From: Candidatus Methanogaster sp.
GTDB lineage: Archaea; Halobacteriota; Methanosarcinia; Methanosarcinales; Methanogasteraceae
Assembly: GCA_003194445.1 (NCBI GenBank)
Contig: PQXF01000001.1
Span: forward strand, 204,014-244,164
Direction of reading: 5' to 3'
DNA: 40,151 bases
In this document: positions 17,928 to 26,918 of the stretch, piece by piece
Layout of the letters: each line of letters begins with the position of its first letter
How positions within the stretch are numbered: the stretch's first letter is position 1
The notes under the pieces: generated by a model
Seen by the model: the letters and a program-made list of their open reading frames with translations, nothing else
Told to the model about the DNA's origin: nothing
Databases searched by the model: none
Translations under genes and position numbers: made by a program

Positions 17928-18704
17928 CTATGTATTATCTCGTCTTAGAATCAGAGATGAAATCATCAATCCGATGACAGCGAAGATCGCCTCGAATCCG
18001 GATATAGACGTCTGTGACTCTGGTGTTGGTTTCGTGGTCGGCGATGTGGTACCGGGTGCGCCAGTCTCTTCACCAGCCCCTCCATCGCTGTGGGATGTTG
18101 ATTCGGAAGTCGATGCCGGGTTGGCGTCATCTTCGGCAGATGGTGTTGGTGTTGGTGAGGGAGTTGGTGCTGGTGTTGTGATTGATACTGCACCAGTGGT
18201 GCTTCCACCGCTCGATGATGTTGAGTGCGTGGTAGGTGTTGGGGTATGGGATGTCGACACATCTCCTGAAGTAAGATCATTGTAGGATCTATCGTACAAT
18301 GTGACGACATCGAGGTTCAATGGAATCGAACCTCCGCTACCTCCAACTGCCGTAAACTCCACATTCGCAAAGACAATATCTCCGCTTGCACCGTCGGTAT
18401 TCATTGCGGATATTTTGGTAAATCCGACGACGTTATTGTTATTGAATGCAAGAACCGTGGAGTCCGGGCTGCTTGTAACACCGATGACATGCACCGCCGA
18501 TGGATCGTAAGTGATGTTTATCGTACCGGAGCCGTAGTCGGTTATGCCGTTAACCATTAGAGGAACGGTAACATTTTCTCCCGGGTCAGCAGTGACATCT
18601 GCGATGGATACTGTTACTGCTATGGCTGCACAACACTGCACAGCGAGCGATAACAGCAAACATGCAGATAACACTTTTATTAGATTTGCATTGATTTGCT
18701 TCAT
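17928..18704 (-). CDS. Cell-surface anchored cohesin with PGF-CTERM-like tail
   Basis: A 258-aa protein from ATG 18704 (an in-frame ATG at 18728 would add eight residues): signal peptide (1 to about 28), cohesin (about 30-150), a long Thr/Ser/Pro-rich stalk with a TPSPTPTPSAEDD segment (about 152-230), and a C-terminal SGF motif, hydrophobic EAIFAVIGLMISSLIL and RR. This differs from the canonical PGF only in the first residue. As with 8894-9658, it starts a transcription unit directly after a terminator and is followed by a cohesin-dockerin gene. Inferred role: archaeosortase-processed anchor presenting a single cohesin away from the membrane on an O-glycosylatable stalk. Confidence 0.83.
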   Translation of the reverse strand: MKQINANLIKVLSACLLLSLAVQCCAAIAVTVSIADVTADPGENVTVPLMVNGITDYGSGTINITYDPSAVHVIGVTSSPDSTVLAFNNNNVVGFTKISAMNTDGASGDIVFANVEFTAVGGSGGSIPLNLDVVTLYDRSYNDLTSGDVSTSHTPTPTTHSTSSSGGSTTGAVSITTPAPTPSPTPTPSAEDDANPASTSESTSHSDGGAGEETGAPGTTSPTTKPTPESQTSISGFEAIFAVIGLMISSLILRRDNT

Positions 18705-18759
18705 AACATTATTCCAATTCATTAACATGTATTAAACATTTCGGTGAAATCGTGTAATC

Positions 18760-18801
18760 GTTGTAAATAAAAATAAAAATGGTATTCTTGTGAATACCAT
18801 T
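18760..18801 (-). terminator. Perfect hairpin plus T-rich tract
   Basis: A 10-bp perfect stem AATGGTATTC/GAATACCATT with loop TTGT (18778-18801) starts 10 bp after the stop of the 18811-22116 gene. On the - strand it is followed by ATTTTTATTTTTATTTA. It closes the transcription unit upstream of the first anchor gene. Confidence 0.75.
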
Positions 18802-18810
18802 TCGTTCGTC

Positions 18811-21800
18811 TTACGGAGCCGGACCCTTACCCACTACATACATTGCAATGTAGAGCGCATCAGCCATGTCCACCCCATCCCAACTGGCGGCTGGTTGGAC
18901 TTGAGCTGTGCAATCCTCAGGTGCAGGCTCTCTATCTACTGTATATCTTGCAATGTAGTAGTAGTCCTTACCAGTCACCTTGTTGTCGGCTGCCAGTGTC
19001 GGACTACGGACATCACCACGTCTATCGACCTTGAGTGTGAAGCTCGATCCGTTATTCCAGTTGTCGTAGGGATCATTAGCCATCACATTCAGACTGTAGG
19101 GGATCAGGCTGGAGTACGATGCGTTTGTCACGGTGTACCATGTTCCAGCCGCCGCTCCATCAGGACCGGTCATCCTGACCTCCTCATAACCCGCGCCCAG
19201 TATCGGCGACAGGTCGACATAGACTTCCGTAATCGCGGTCGCATCTGTGATGAAGACTGTCAGGTTCGTTTCATTCGTGCAAAACGGCGCTGCGATCTGC
19301 TGCACCCTTGCTCGCCACGGTATCGTATCGTTTAATATGACCGCGGGGGTTGCAACCGGGGGTGTCACTATCGGCGGAGTTGATTCTATGATGTGCAAAC
19401 CACCAGACGGGCACGTGCAGTTTACTACAACCGTCGGCAGGGCAATGTAACCCAAGTCATACAGCGCCTCAACTGTGAGGTCCAGGTCGGTGCAGTCACC
19501 TGGATTTCCCGTGGGCCTGAACGTCACATTTACAAATGCCACATCGCCAGATACTCCACCGGTATTCCATGCCGATATCTTCACATGACCTGTACCTACA
19601 TATGGAGGAGTGGCAGGAGGATATATAGGAGTGGCCTCAAAGCCGTCACTGTCACCCTTACCGATCGCATCGACCTCAACAACAGAGGGGTTGTAGTACA
19701 GGTGTATCGTACCTGTTCCGTAATCCGTAATCCCGCTTAAGGTTATGTTCACGGTCGTCCTGCATGCCGGATCTGCGCATATATAGGCGGGACATGTATC
19801 GATGCTTACCTGCACCGCTCCGCTGATGGGTCCTCCAGGATCGCTTATTTGTCCGTTTACAACGCGGTCCCTATCATAGTGTCCGCCATCCGTAAGCAAG
19901 ATCGTAACCGTATCGCCGGTGATGGTTGCCGGCACTTTATCATCCCATTTGCCAGAAGTGAAATTGTACTTCATATAGGTTGCAACGGGAGGGTCGGTTT
20001 TGGGCAGTTTGATTGTCACGGCCACCGTTGCCCCAGGTTCCAAGCATGTTACGTTGAACGAGAAGAGTCCATACGGGAACAAGGCATTACCGGGTAGTCC
20101 TGGTACATCACCTTTATTAAGTGCTGTCAGGTTCTCGATGCAGCCTTTGTCCACACAGAAGCTAGCATCACCCAGTCCGGTTGCAGTCGGGACAGACTGC
20201 TTTTCGGTGACCACAAGGAACACGTTGAATGCATAGAACCCATTACTCGTGTCATCCATGAATCCCATGCTGTTGGTGCTTCCTACTGCAAAGTCCGAGG
20301 TAACATCCTCTTCCTCCACCTCAATCTTGCTGCCTGGGTATGCTTCATGAGTCCCGTCCCATGCATCATACTTCTTGACGCCGCCATTGAAGAGCAGGTT
20401 GGATCCAGTGTTCAGTCCATTCCCGACAACTGTAGTCAGAGTTGCACTGCAAATATTGTCGGGGATGGTGTCAGTTCCACCAAATGGTATCGTCGCTGTC
20501 GCTTCTTCCGGAGACACGTGGTACTTATAGCTGCCGTGTGTAGCATCTGCCGCCATCAGGTAGTCGACTCCTTCATTTATCCAGATGTGAGTCAGAGTAT
20601 CACCATCGCACTCATAGACCACAACCATCATCTGACCCATCAGTTTGGTTTGATTGTTCAGATCGATGTTCGTGACGTTCACGGTATAGTCAACAGGGTT
20701 GCCACCGTTGGTGCACGTCCAATCGGTCACATTGTAGATATACACACCCATTGGGGAATTGTATTTCCCGAATCCCTTCGTATCATGGTATGTTGCTTCA
20801 ATCGGCATCGGATCAGGACTGGTACCGCATACGCTACTCATGTCCGCACTCAGATCTGCCAGACATCCGCTTGGATATGTATTGGTATTAGTCCAGTAGT
20901 CACGCCAGTACACAAAGAGCATTGCCTTCTTCACCGACGCATCACTTGGCAGATCAATGGTGTGAACTCTTGTAGCGGTTGACCCATTGGCGAGGGTGAG
21001 CTCTGCGCCAGTCACATTCCATTCCAGACCGCCGCAGGTTAAGTCCCTGTATTCCACCCAATAGTCAGACAATGGATCGTCTGATGTATCGCAGTCGCAG
21101 TGCCTGCTCTTGTAGGCGTTGTTGACGACACCGCCGATGCGATCGACTCCAGACCAGAGCTGAATAGCCGGAACATACATCGAAAGCGTGTTATTCGCTT
21201 CGTCGGTTTCGGTTATCTTGCCGCAAGTTCCATCAGGACAGTTCGGACAATTGCTGCAGTTGCAGTCAGCAGTCACGTTTATCGTAAACGGAAGTGACTG
21301 TGCCGGGTAACCCGGCATGACCGGATAGTCTATGCAGCTTGGCGTCCAGTTGCAGCAGACCGTTGTATCCGCACCTGCTGCCAAAACGCCGCCTGGTAGT
21401 GTGGATACGTCTACGGTTACACAGCAGATCTGAGTGCCATCTACCTCAAAACAGACATCGAAATCGTCTGTCACATCGTCAGGTCCGTTGTTGTGCACGA
21501 CCGCACAGACATCATTGCTTTGATTGACGTAAACCCTGAGCGTCTCGTTAGCGCGCGTGTCGCCCGGGTTCAAGTAGATATTGGTCACGTTCAGGTCAAC
21601 CTCGTCTGGCGGTGTGCCGCAGGTGAAGCTTCCATTGTTCACCGTGAATGGGATTGCACCACTCATGTCCCACACACCTGTACACCATGTAGCTGATCCT
21701 CTGTAGAACACCAGATCAGTCTGGCAGGGTGGTGTTGTCGTGTTGCAGCAGATCTCGAAGTCACCGAGATGGACAAGACCCGGTGTGCAAGGGCTGATCA

Positions 21801-22116
21801 TGGGTATGCCACCTGGCATGTTTGCGTAACCACATGTCAACCGTCCCGGAACTATTGCAACCGTCGGGGGATCGACAAAACACGTATTGTTGTACGTGAA
21901 ACTGGTTATATCCGCACAATTCGAGTCATACACGATGGTGAAGAGTCCTGACATCACGCCCTGTGTTGCATTCAACCATACGCTTACAGTCGTGCAGTCA
22001 CCGGGGTTTGCTACACTGCTGTTGTCTGGCATCAAGTAATATTCGCTGGCTGATGCTGTCGGTATTGCAAGCACTGCAAGCAGTACCAACAGTCCTAATA
22101 GTATCGTTTTCTTCAT
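18811..22116 (-). CDS. Giant secreted cohesin/CARDB/DUF3344/dockerin protein
   Basis: A 1101-aa protein. Approximate order: signal peptide 1-24; cohesin-like domain 25-168 (YLMPDNSSVANPGDCTTVSV); CARDB 172-325 with a cysteine cluster CNCSNCPNCPDGTCG; DUF3344 328-660 (AMLFVYWRDYW); a choice-of-anchor-like domain about 690-785 (LEPGATVAVTIKLP, LTDGGHYDRD); a second cohesin about 788-920; an Ig-like domain about 922-1030; and a divergent dockerin 1032-1101 (DYYYIARYTVDREPAP, DALYIAMYVVGKGPAP). AAGGAG precedes the ATG. The final three domains parallel the end of the 9746-12823 protein. No CxxCH haem motif was seen, so the cysteines probably make disulphides or bind metal. Confidence 0.85.
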   Translation of the reverse strand: MKKTILLGLLVLLAVLAIPTASASEYYLMPDNSSVANPGDCTTVSVWLNATQGVMSGLFTIVYDSNCADITSFTYNNTCFVDPPTVAIVPGRLTCGYANMPGGIPMISPCTPGLVHLGDFEICCNTTTPPCQTDLVFYRGSATWCTGVWDMSGAIPFTVNNGSFTCGTPPDEVDLNVTNIYLNPGDTRANETLRVYVNQSNDVCAVVHNNGPDDVTDDFDVCFEVDGTQICCVTVDVSTLPGGVLAAGADTTVCCNWTPSCIDYPVMPGYPAQSLPFTINVTADCNCSNCPNCPDGTCGKITETDEANNTLSMYVPAIQLWSGVDRIGGVVNNAYKSRHCDCDTSDDPLSDYWVEYRDLTCGGLEWNVTGAELTLANGSTATRVHTIDLPSDASVKKAMLFVYWRDYWTNTNTYPSGCLADLSADMSSVCGTSPDPMPIEATYHDTKGFGKYNSPMGVYIYNVTDWTCTNGGNPVDYTVNVTNIDLNNQTKLMGQMMVVVYECDGDTLTHIWINEGVDYLMAADATHGSYKYHVSPEEATATIPFGGTDTIPDNICSATLTTVVGNGLNTGSNLLFNGGVKKYDAWDGTHEAYPGSKIEVEEEDVTSDFAVGSTNSMGFMDDTSNGFYAFNVFLVVTEKQSVPTATGLGDASFCVDKGCIENLTALNKGDVPGLPGNALFPYGLFSFNVTCLEPGATVAVTIKLPKTDPPVATYMKYNFTSGKWDDKVPATITGDTVTILLTDGGHYDRDRVVNGQISDPGGPISGAVQVSIDTCPAYICADPACRTTVNITLSGITDYGTGTIHLYYNPSVVEVDAIGKGDSDGFEATPIYPPATPPYVGTGHVKISAWNTGGVSGDVAFVNVTFRPTGNPGDCTDLDLTVEALYDLGYIALPTVVVNCTCPSGGLHIIESTPPIVTPPVATPAVILNDTIPWRARVQQIAAPFCTNETNLTVFITDATAITEVYVDLSPILGAGYEEVRMTGPDGAAAGTWYTVTNASYSSLIPYSLNVMANDPYDNWNNGSSFTLKVDRRGDVRSPTLAADNKVTGKDYYYIARYTVDREPAPEDCTAQVQPAASWDGVDMADALYIAMYVVGKGPAP

Positions 22117-22169
22117 TTATTCTCCTTATCTATTATGTTATTCGGTTTCTTGGGTATTTACATTTACCA

Positions 22170-22334
22170 TTACGCCCCCATCGGCGTCTTGTGGACGGTT
22201 TTTCGCACTTTTCTATCCATACACCTCTGTTTTGGTCTGTTATTGATGCACTTACCACAGTACCGTGGCTGCAAAGTAGCAGGCAGATTCCCGCGCATCT
22301 CGAATCTTTTAAACCATGGTTTGATTTTATTCAT
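22170..22334 (-). CDS. Small basic protein with CxxC, function unknown
   Basis: This 54-aa frame lies in the gap between two surface-protein genes. ATG 22334 is preceded at a good distance by AGAAGGAT. The product is strongly basic and carries YCGKC followed by a third cysteine nine residues later (QRC). It has no signal peptide. It is read in the same direction as its neighbours and is followed after 53 bp by the 1101-aa gene. I do not recognise a family. It could be a small regulator or a chance frame; the Shine-Dalgarno is the main support. Confidence 0.3.
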   Translation of the reverse strand: MNKIKPWFKRFEMRGNLPATLQPRYCGKCINNRPKQRCMDRKVRKTVHKTPMGA

Positions 22335-22399
22335 ACTTTATCCTTCTAAATCTTATTTTCGTAACACCTATATCGTGTGAGAACTTTATGCCTCCGTTG

Positions 22400-22433
22400 A
22401 AATATAAAATAGCTAACGCCTTGCGGCGTTAGC
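22400..22433 (-). terminator. Perfect GC-rich hairpin terminator
   Basis: A 9-bp stem GCTAACGCC/GGCGTTAGC with a 4-nt loop (22412-22433) contains the TAA stop of the 22429-23436 gene in its first arm. On the - strand it runs into TATTTTATATTTC. It is a strong, compact terminator candidate ending the 26379-22429 unit. Confidence 0.7.
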
Positions 22434-23436
22434 AACTCTCAGATAGTTTACAGCCCTGCTTTGCAGATATGAAGTACCCGGCCCCTCGATCCATCGCCGT
22501 GAAGTCGTTGAACGGAGCTGCTGGGTTGTACACCTCGAACTTCCCTGCCGTTGTATCCCATTGTGCAACATAGTGGTACTCGCCAGATAGCGAAGACAGT
22601 GCATCATCGGCATCCTTCGAGCAGTTCAGCCAGCCAACCATGTTCAGCCCCGGTTCCAGCGACATATCCAGGGAATTGTATGCTGTACCATTGTATTCCC
22701 ATGTGCAATCTGCTGTAGCATGTACAAAGTAGCCAGTTCCCGGATTCATCGCGTCAGTACTTTCGATGCCCTCGAACTCCTTCGATGTTACACTGTATTG
22801 ATACACTGCATCATAAGATACTCCTGACAGCACAGCACTGGCACTGTTATCCTCTGCCGGAACTAGTGGCAGCGATATCAGATTCCAGCCCTCGTAAAGA
22901 GGTTTACTGTATGGTTCTGCAGGTGGGGTTGTACCGCATACGAAACTTCCATTCTTCACCGTGAATGGGATTGCGCCACCCATATCCCATATACCTGTAC
23001 ACCATGTATCTAATCCCACATAGAACACCAGATCAGTCTGACAGGGTGTTGTTGTTGTCGTGTTGCTGCAGATCTCGAAGTCGCCGAGATGGACAAGACC
23101 TGGTGTGCAAGAACTGATGTAAGGTATACCACCTGGCATGTTCGCATAACCACATGTCAACCGTCCAGGAACTATTGCAATCGTCGGGGGATCGACGAAA
23201 CACGAATCATTATACGTGAAACTGGTTATATCCGCACAATTCGAATCATACAGGATGGTGAAGAGTCCTGCCAACACGCCTTGGGTCGCATTCAACCATA
23301 CGCTCACAGTCGTGCAGTCACCAGGGTTTTCTACACTGATGTCGTCTGGCATTAGATAATATTCGCCGGCTGATGCAGTCGGTACTGTAAGAACTGCAAA
23401 CAGCATCAGCAGCACTACATATCTAATTGTATTCAT
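22429..23436 (-). CDS. Secreted cohesin-like protein with a GWNLISLPL-type domain
   Basis: A 335-aa protein: signal peptide (1-24), a cohesin-like domain (25-168) that closely matches the first domain of the 18811-22116 protein, then about 160 residues beginning EGWNLISLPLVP with a repeat-like second half (MVGWLNCS, GAGYFISAKQGC). Such GWNLxSxP modules are common at the ends of prokaryotic surface proteins; their ligand is not established. There is no dockerin and no anchor, so the protein can present a cohesin only. AAGGAGAA precedes the ATG. It follows the 23461 gene by 24 bp and should share its transcript. Confidence 0.82.
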   Translation of the reverse strand: MNTIRYVVLLMLFAVLTVPTASAGEYYLMPDDISVENPGDCTTVSVWLNATQGVLAGLFTILYDSNCADITSFTYNDSCFVDPPTIAIVPGRLTCGYANMPGGIPYISSCTPGLVHLGDFEICSNTTTTTPCQTDLVFYVGLDTWCTGIWDMGGAIPFTVKNGSFVCGTTPPAEPYSKPLYEGWNLISLPLVPAEDNSASAVLSGVSYDAVYQYSVTSKEFEGIESTDAMNPGTGYFVHATADCTWEYNGTAYNSLDMSLEPGLNMVGWLNCSKDADDALSSLSGEYHYVAQWDTTAGKFEVYNPAAPFNDFTAMDRGAGYFISAKQGCKLSESC

Positions 23437-23460
23437 TTGTTTGTATTCTCCTTAGTCTAC

Positions 23461-26379
23461 TTATATATCACACTCACAGTCATCACAACAGTTAGTGCTC
23501 CATCCTGGAACTCCACCCACTGTGCATCTAAGTGTGATGTAGTCAAACCAATCCACTCTGCAATTGCAGTTGTCGACATCTGATGCCCAGTTACTAGTTT
23601 TGATCTCCCATCCTGGGACTCCACCCACTGCGCATTTAAGTGTGATGTAGTCAAACCAATCCACTATACAATTACCATCGATATCTCCACAGCCACCTGA
23701 ACCACTATACCTACTCTTATTCCAGAACCGCTTATCATCCCATGACGACTGATTGCATCCTATAGTGAGCATCTCTGCAGCGTCCTTTGCATAGCAATCA
23801 GTCACTCCGGATGCTATCCACATCATCGGGATGGTATCCTTCCACGAGTCGGTGGTATCGGCATTGTCAAATGGGTTGTCACATGCCATAACAACGCGGT
23901 GGTAGCTGGAATTCTTCTTGCTGCAGCAATCTGGAACCGCCGGATCATCATCGTTGTACAGCCAGTCATCGATCAACCCATCGCTGTCGAAGTACATCGG
24001 CATGCCGATCTCGCTGTGATTGGCATTGGCGAGAGCGATCAAGCTGTTCTCCTGCTTAGTTCCGATCAGTATCAGGTGATCCGTACTCTTCCTGCCGCCA
24101 ACCGTGGCATTCGTCTCTATGTGCACATGCCCGGCCAGACTAACACAGTGGGTGCTGCAGTTGTTCACCAGATTACTCTGGATAGCAGCAGCCAGCGCCG
24201 CATAATCACCGCTTGGATCATTGTTCGGATACACGATCGTTGTGTCATTGAACGTGCCATCATATCCACGCTTGAACGGCTCAGGGAAGTCCATAATCGG
24301 TCGCGGTTTGAATTGGCTCGTGTCATTTCCTGAGTTTATGTACTTCAGCAGGTCCATGTGTACAACCTCGCCGCATCTGAGAGTGTAACTATACATCCTC
24401 GTTGGCATGTCTGGCGTTGGAACCCCATTCACAAAGAGATACCAGTAGATAGGTCTGTACTCCGGACATTCCGGATCCTCTCCGCCTGCACTTTCGTTCA
24501 GGTACCATGTACTCATACCACTTGCTGCATAGCCTCTGTTTATCCCTTTTATACCATCACTGCTATCTACATCGTAAAGAACGTCTGCCTCGCTTGCGAG
24601 AAGCTCATAAGGTGTGGTGTAATTCGTCACGTTCTTATAAAGCTCAAACATCACCACCGGCATATTGTTCGATAGCGGTCCATTATATGTTGACCAGTTT
24701 CCATAGTGGTGTGTGACCTTTAACTTGACACGTATCGCATGGAACACCTTTGTCTCATTGTTATTGGTCTCATCAGACTCGGTAACGGTACCACCAGAAT
24801 CAAGCCTTGCTGTCACCGTGTAATTGCAGCAGTGCGATAGGGGTGGAGACGTGAACGTGACATTCTTATATGCCTTGGCACATACAGATGTTATCGTACT
24901 GTTTGACCAAGGATAACTAGGATCGCCAGGACAATCCGAAGTCATCGTGACAGTCACCACGAAATTGGATGCATCTGCTTTTCCATCGTTGAGCACGGTT
25001 ACCGTTATATCGGTTGCATTGCTCTTCCACGCTGGACTGAAGTCTATGCAGCATGGGTATGCATACAGGTCCGGAGTTCCCACTGGATCTACAGTCTCAT
25101 TCTGGGTTATGTTGTTGTTACTTTCCAGTAACTCGTTCACCGTATGATCGTTATCCGCCATCACCCTCAATGTATGAGTTCCAGCAGTTGCTGGATGCCA
25201 CTGAAGTCTTACCCACTTACTCTCACCTGGCTTCAGGTTACTCACGGGTTCCGTATCAACCCGAGTCGTATTGTTATACAGACAGACATTGAATGCTCCG
25301 CTGTCGGCACCACCGCGATTCTTGACCAGAGCATCCACATCGTATACATGGCATACCACAAACCCAGTCGGGGTCTGGCAGTAACACGTGCCATTCATAT
25401 GCTCGATCTTCTTATCTGTGACCACAAGATCCGGTTTGAAGTAGTAGTCATTGTCCACCAGGACTGCCTCGACCGGATGCGGATCATCTCCTCCTGCATC
25501 CCAGGTCATATTCTGGCTGCTATCATTTATCCAGCTTGAGTTTATGAGTTCCACCTTCTCACCATAATAGTCCGCCATCCATGGATAGCTCGCCACATCA
25601 CGACCATTGAACGATATATTCATCTGGTGGTTAGCCAGGGCAAGGTGCCATAGCGTCCAGTTTCTGCCGGCGCTGATTATAGGTCCATCAAACCACGTTG
25701 TATATGTTATCGGATCCGGATTTCCATTGCCGAGATCCGCGTATCCCTGATTGATCCAGTAGTTTGTCGTTGGGAACAGGTCTGATGGGAACTCTTCCAT
25801 CTCCTCGATCACAGCGATGAGCTTTATGTGCATGATCCGACCATCCCACCAGTTACTATTGTCCACAGTCAGATTGTTGGATCCCGTGGTTATGCAGTCG
25901 GTCACGTTCCAGTAGACCCAGTGGGTGCCATATCCACCCATGTAGTATCCGCAACATTCGGTCTGGTCACAATTGTTCGGATTATTAGGACCGTCTACAG
26001 GCGGGATATCCTGGTTGCAGTTGGAACATCCTGCAGTTGCATTGCAGAACGTTGCATTCGTCCACCCATCAGCCTGTGGATTACCGCCCCAGATATGCCA
26101 GTAGACGCGCGCCCATTTTATATTGCCGTCCGGCACATCGAAGTTCGCGGTCTGAATATTACTACCGGGATACTGATAATATTCGATATGCACAGTACCG
26201 TTGGTCACCGTGCCGCTTGTGCCGCAATAGCATGGGCACGGACCTGTAGCCACACCAGGCACGCAGGCATCGACCTGAGCACCTGGTGGGCACGGGCAGC
26301 ATTGTCCCATCGCCGCCGGCGCGTTGCATGCTACCAGCACCGCCAGCAGCACGATCGCAATTACATATTCCTTTTTCAT
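23461..26379 (-). CDS. Large secreted DUF3344/CARDB/dockerin protein
   Basis: A 972-aa protein from ATG 26379, where the signal peptide MKKEYVIAIVLLAVLVACNA begins. The frame extends 37 codons further upstream but through the leader. Approximate order: Cys/Pro-rich segment 25-50; DUF3344-like 50-345 (WARVYWHIWGG); CARDB 350-455; CARDB 460-575; DUF4430-like module 580-700; module with HLILIG and ALANANHSEIGMPMYF 705-895; two-repeat dockerin 900-972 (GDIDGNCIVDWFDYITLKC and SDVDNCNCRVDWFDYITLRC). It has no cohesin, so it is a dockerin-bearing client. Its C-terminal 500 residues are the intact version of 13149-14927. GAGGCGAT provides the ribosome binding site. Confidence 0.85.
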   Translation of the reverse strand: MKKEYVIAIVLLAVLVACNAPAAMGQCCPCPPGAQVDACVPGVATGPCPCYCGTSGTVTNGTVHIEYYQYPGSNIQTANFDVPDGNIKWARVYWHIWGGNPQADGWTNATFCNATAGCSNCNQDIPPVDGPNNPNNCDQTECCGYYMGGYGTHWVYWNVTDCITTGSNNLTVDNSNWWDGRIMHIKLIAVIEEMEEFPSDLFPTTNYWINQGYADLGNGNPDPITYTTWFDGPIISAGRNWTLWHLALANHQMNISFNGRDVASYPWMADYYGEKVELINSSWINDSSQNMTWDAGGDDPHPVEAVLVDNDYYFKPDLVVTDKKIEHMNGTCYCQTPTGFVVCHVYDVDALVKNRGGADSGAFNVCLYNNTTRVDTEPVSNLKPGESKWVRLQWHPATAGTHTLRVMADNDHTVNELLESNNNITQNETVDPVGTPDLYAYPCCIDFSPAWKSNATDITVTVLNDGKADASNFVVTVTMTSDCPGDPSYPWSNSTITSVCAKAYKNVTFTSPPLSHCCNYTVTARLDSGGTVTESDETNNNETKVFHAIRVKLKVTHHYGNWSTYNGPLSNNMPVVMFELYKNVTNYTTPYELLASEADVLYDVDSSDGIKGINRGYAASGMSTWYLNESAGGEDPECPEYRPIYWYLFVNGVPTPDMPTRMYSYTLRCGEVVHMDLLKYINSGNDTSQFKPRPIMDFPEPFKRGYDGTFNDTTIVYPNNDPSGDYAALAAAIQSNLVNNCSTHCVSLAGHVHIETNATVGGRKSTDHLILIGTKQENSLIALANANHSEIGMPMYFDSDGLIDDWLYNDDDPAVPDCCSKKNSSYHRVVMACDNPFDNADTTDSWKDTIPMMWIASGVTDCYAKDAAEMLTIGCNQSSWDDKRFWNKSRYSGSGGCGDIDGNCIVDWFDYITLKCAVGGVPGWEIKTSNWASDVDNCNCRVDWFDYITLRCTVGGVPGWSTNCCDDCECDI

Positions 26380-26507
26380 TGTATAGATCGCCTCTTTCGT
26401 TTGTTTAGCCCGCGGCGCAGACACCCATCCGCACCACAGTTCATCCGTATCAATTATACTATAATCAAATATCATAGCACTTGATAGCATGTCCGTTGCA
26501 CTGATAC

Positions 26508-26515
26508 TATATAAA
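26508..26515 (-). promoter_or_regulatory. TATA box for the 26379-22429 unit
   Basis: On the - strand AAGGTTTATATAG is a good archaeal BRE/TATA element. Transcription should start near 26485, leaving a leader of about 105 nt before ATG 26379. The region 26380-26520 aligns with 35265-35401, which carries an identical TTTATATA the same distance (about 130 bp) from its gene. Confidence 0.65.
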
Positions 26516-26610
26516 CCTTACGGTTTGGTTGATAAGTGTGAACATAGTGTGGGACTTTGGTTGTCGCGGCTCACGAAAAATCGAGACGATGAACAGATGT
26601 TGACACTCCA

Positions 26611-26760
26611 GTGAGAAAGAGACCAACATGTGCTGGAACACAAAGGTTTGCGCGAGTAGCGCGGAGATCCGGACTGGCGCTACTAATCTGCCTCCTGCTC
26701 AGCGTTGGCACTCACAAGTCCGGGAAGAGAGTATTTGTCTCGATTTTCGGTGAAACGTAA
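26611..26760 (+). other. Possible small membrane ORF or signal-peptide remnant
   Basis: A 49-codon frame starting GTG: MRKRPTCAGTQRFARVARR then the hydrophobic segment SGLALLICLLLSVGT, a basic patch and a stop. The composition is that of a twin-basic signal peptide or a single-pass peptide. There is no clear ribosome binding site and no homologue that I recognise. It faces away from the neighbouring genes. Confidence 0.2.
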
Positions 26761-26829
26761 ATCACGAATCTTTTTATTATTTTCTGGGCACGTCGGATTG
26801 TCTTACGCAACTACAACGGCCATAATGGA

Positions 26830-26918
26830 GAATTATCGATCTGAAAAGTTGTTTACACCGATAATTCATCTCTATCTACGTTAATCTGTGGCTGATACTA
26901 TTTTAGCCACAGATTAAC
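26830..26918. repeat. Two adjacent inverted repeats
   Basis: GAATTATCG (26830-26838) pairs with CGATAATTC (26859-26867). Directly after it, the perfect 14-bp arms GTTAATCTGTGGCT (26880-26893) and AGCCACAGATTAAC (26905-26918) flank an 11-nt loop. The second repeat resembles the dispersed CACAGATTAACAC palindromes seen in many prokaryotic intergenic regions. Apart from these and the repeat at 27392, I see no gene in 26761-27469. Confidence 0.6.

Noticed and set aside
26380..26490. N-terminal extension of the 972-aa protein
   Set aside because: The extra 37 codons lie in the leader conserved with the other operon, and the signal peptide starts at 26379.
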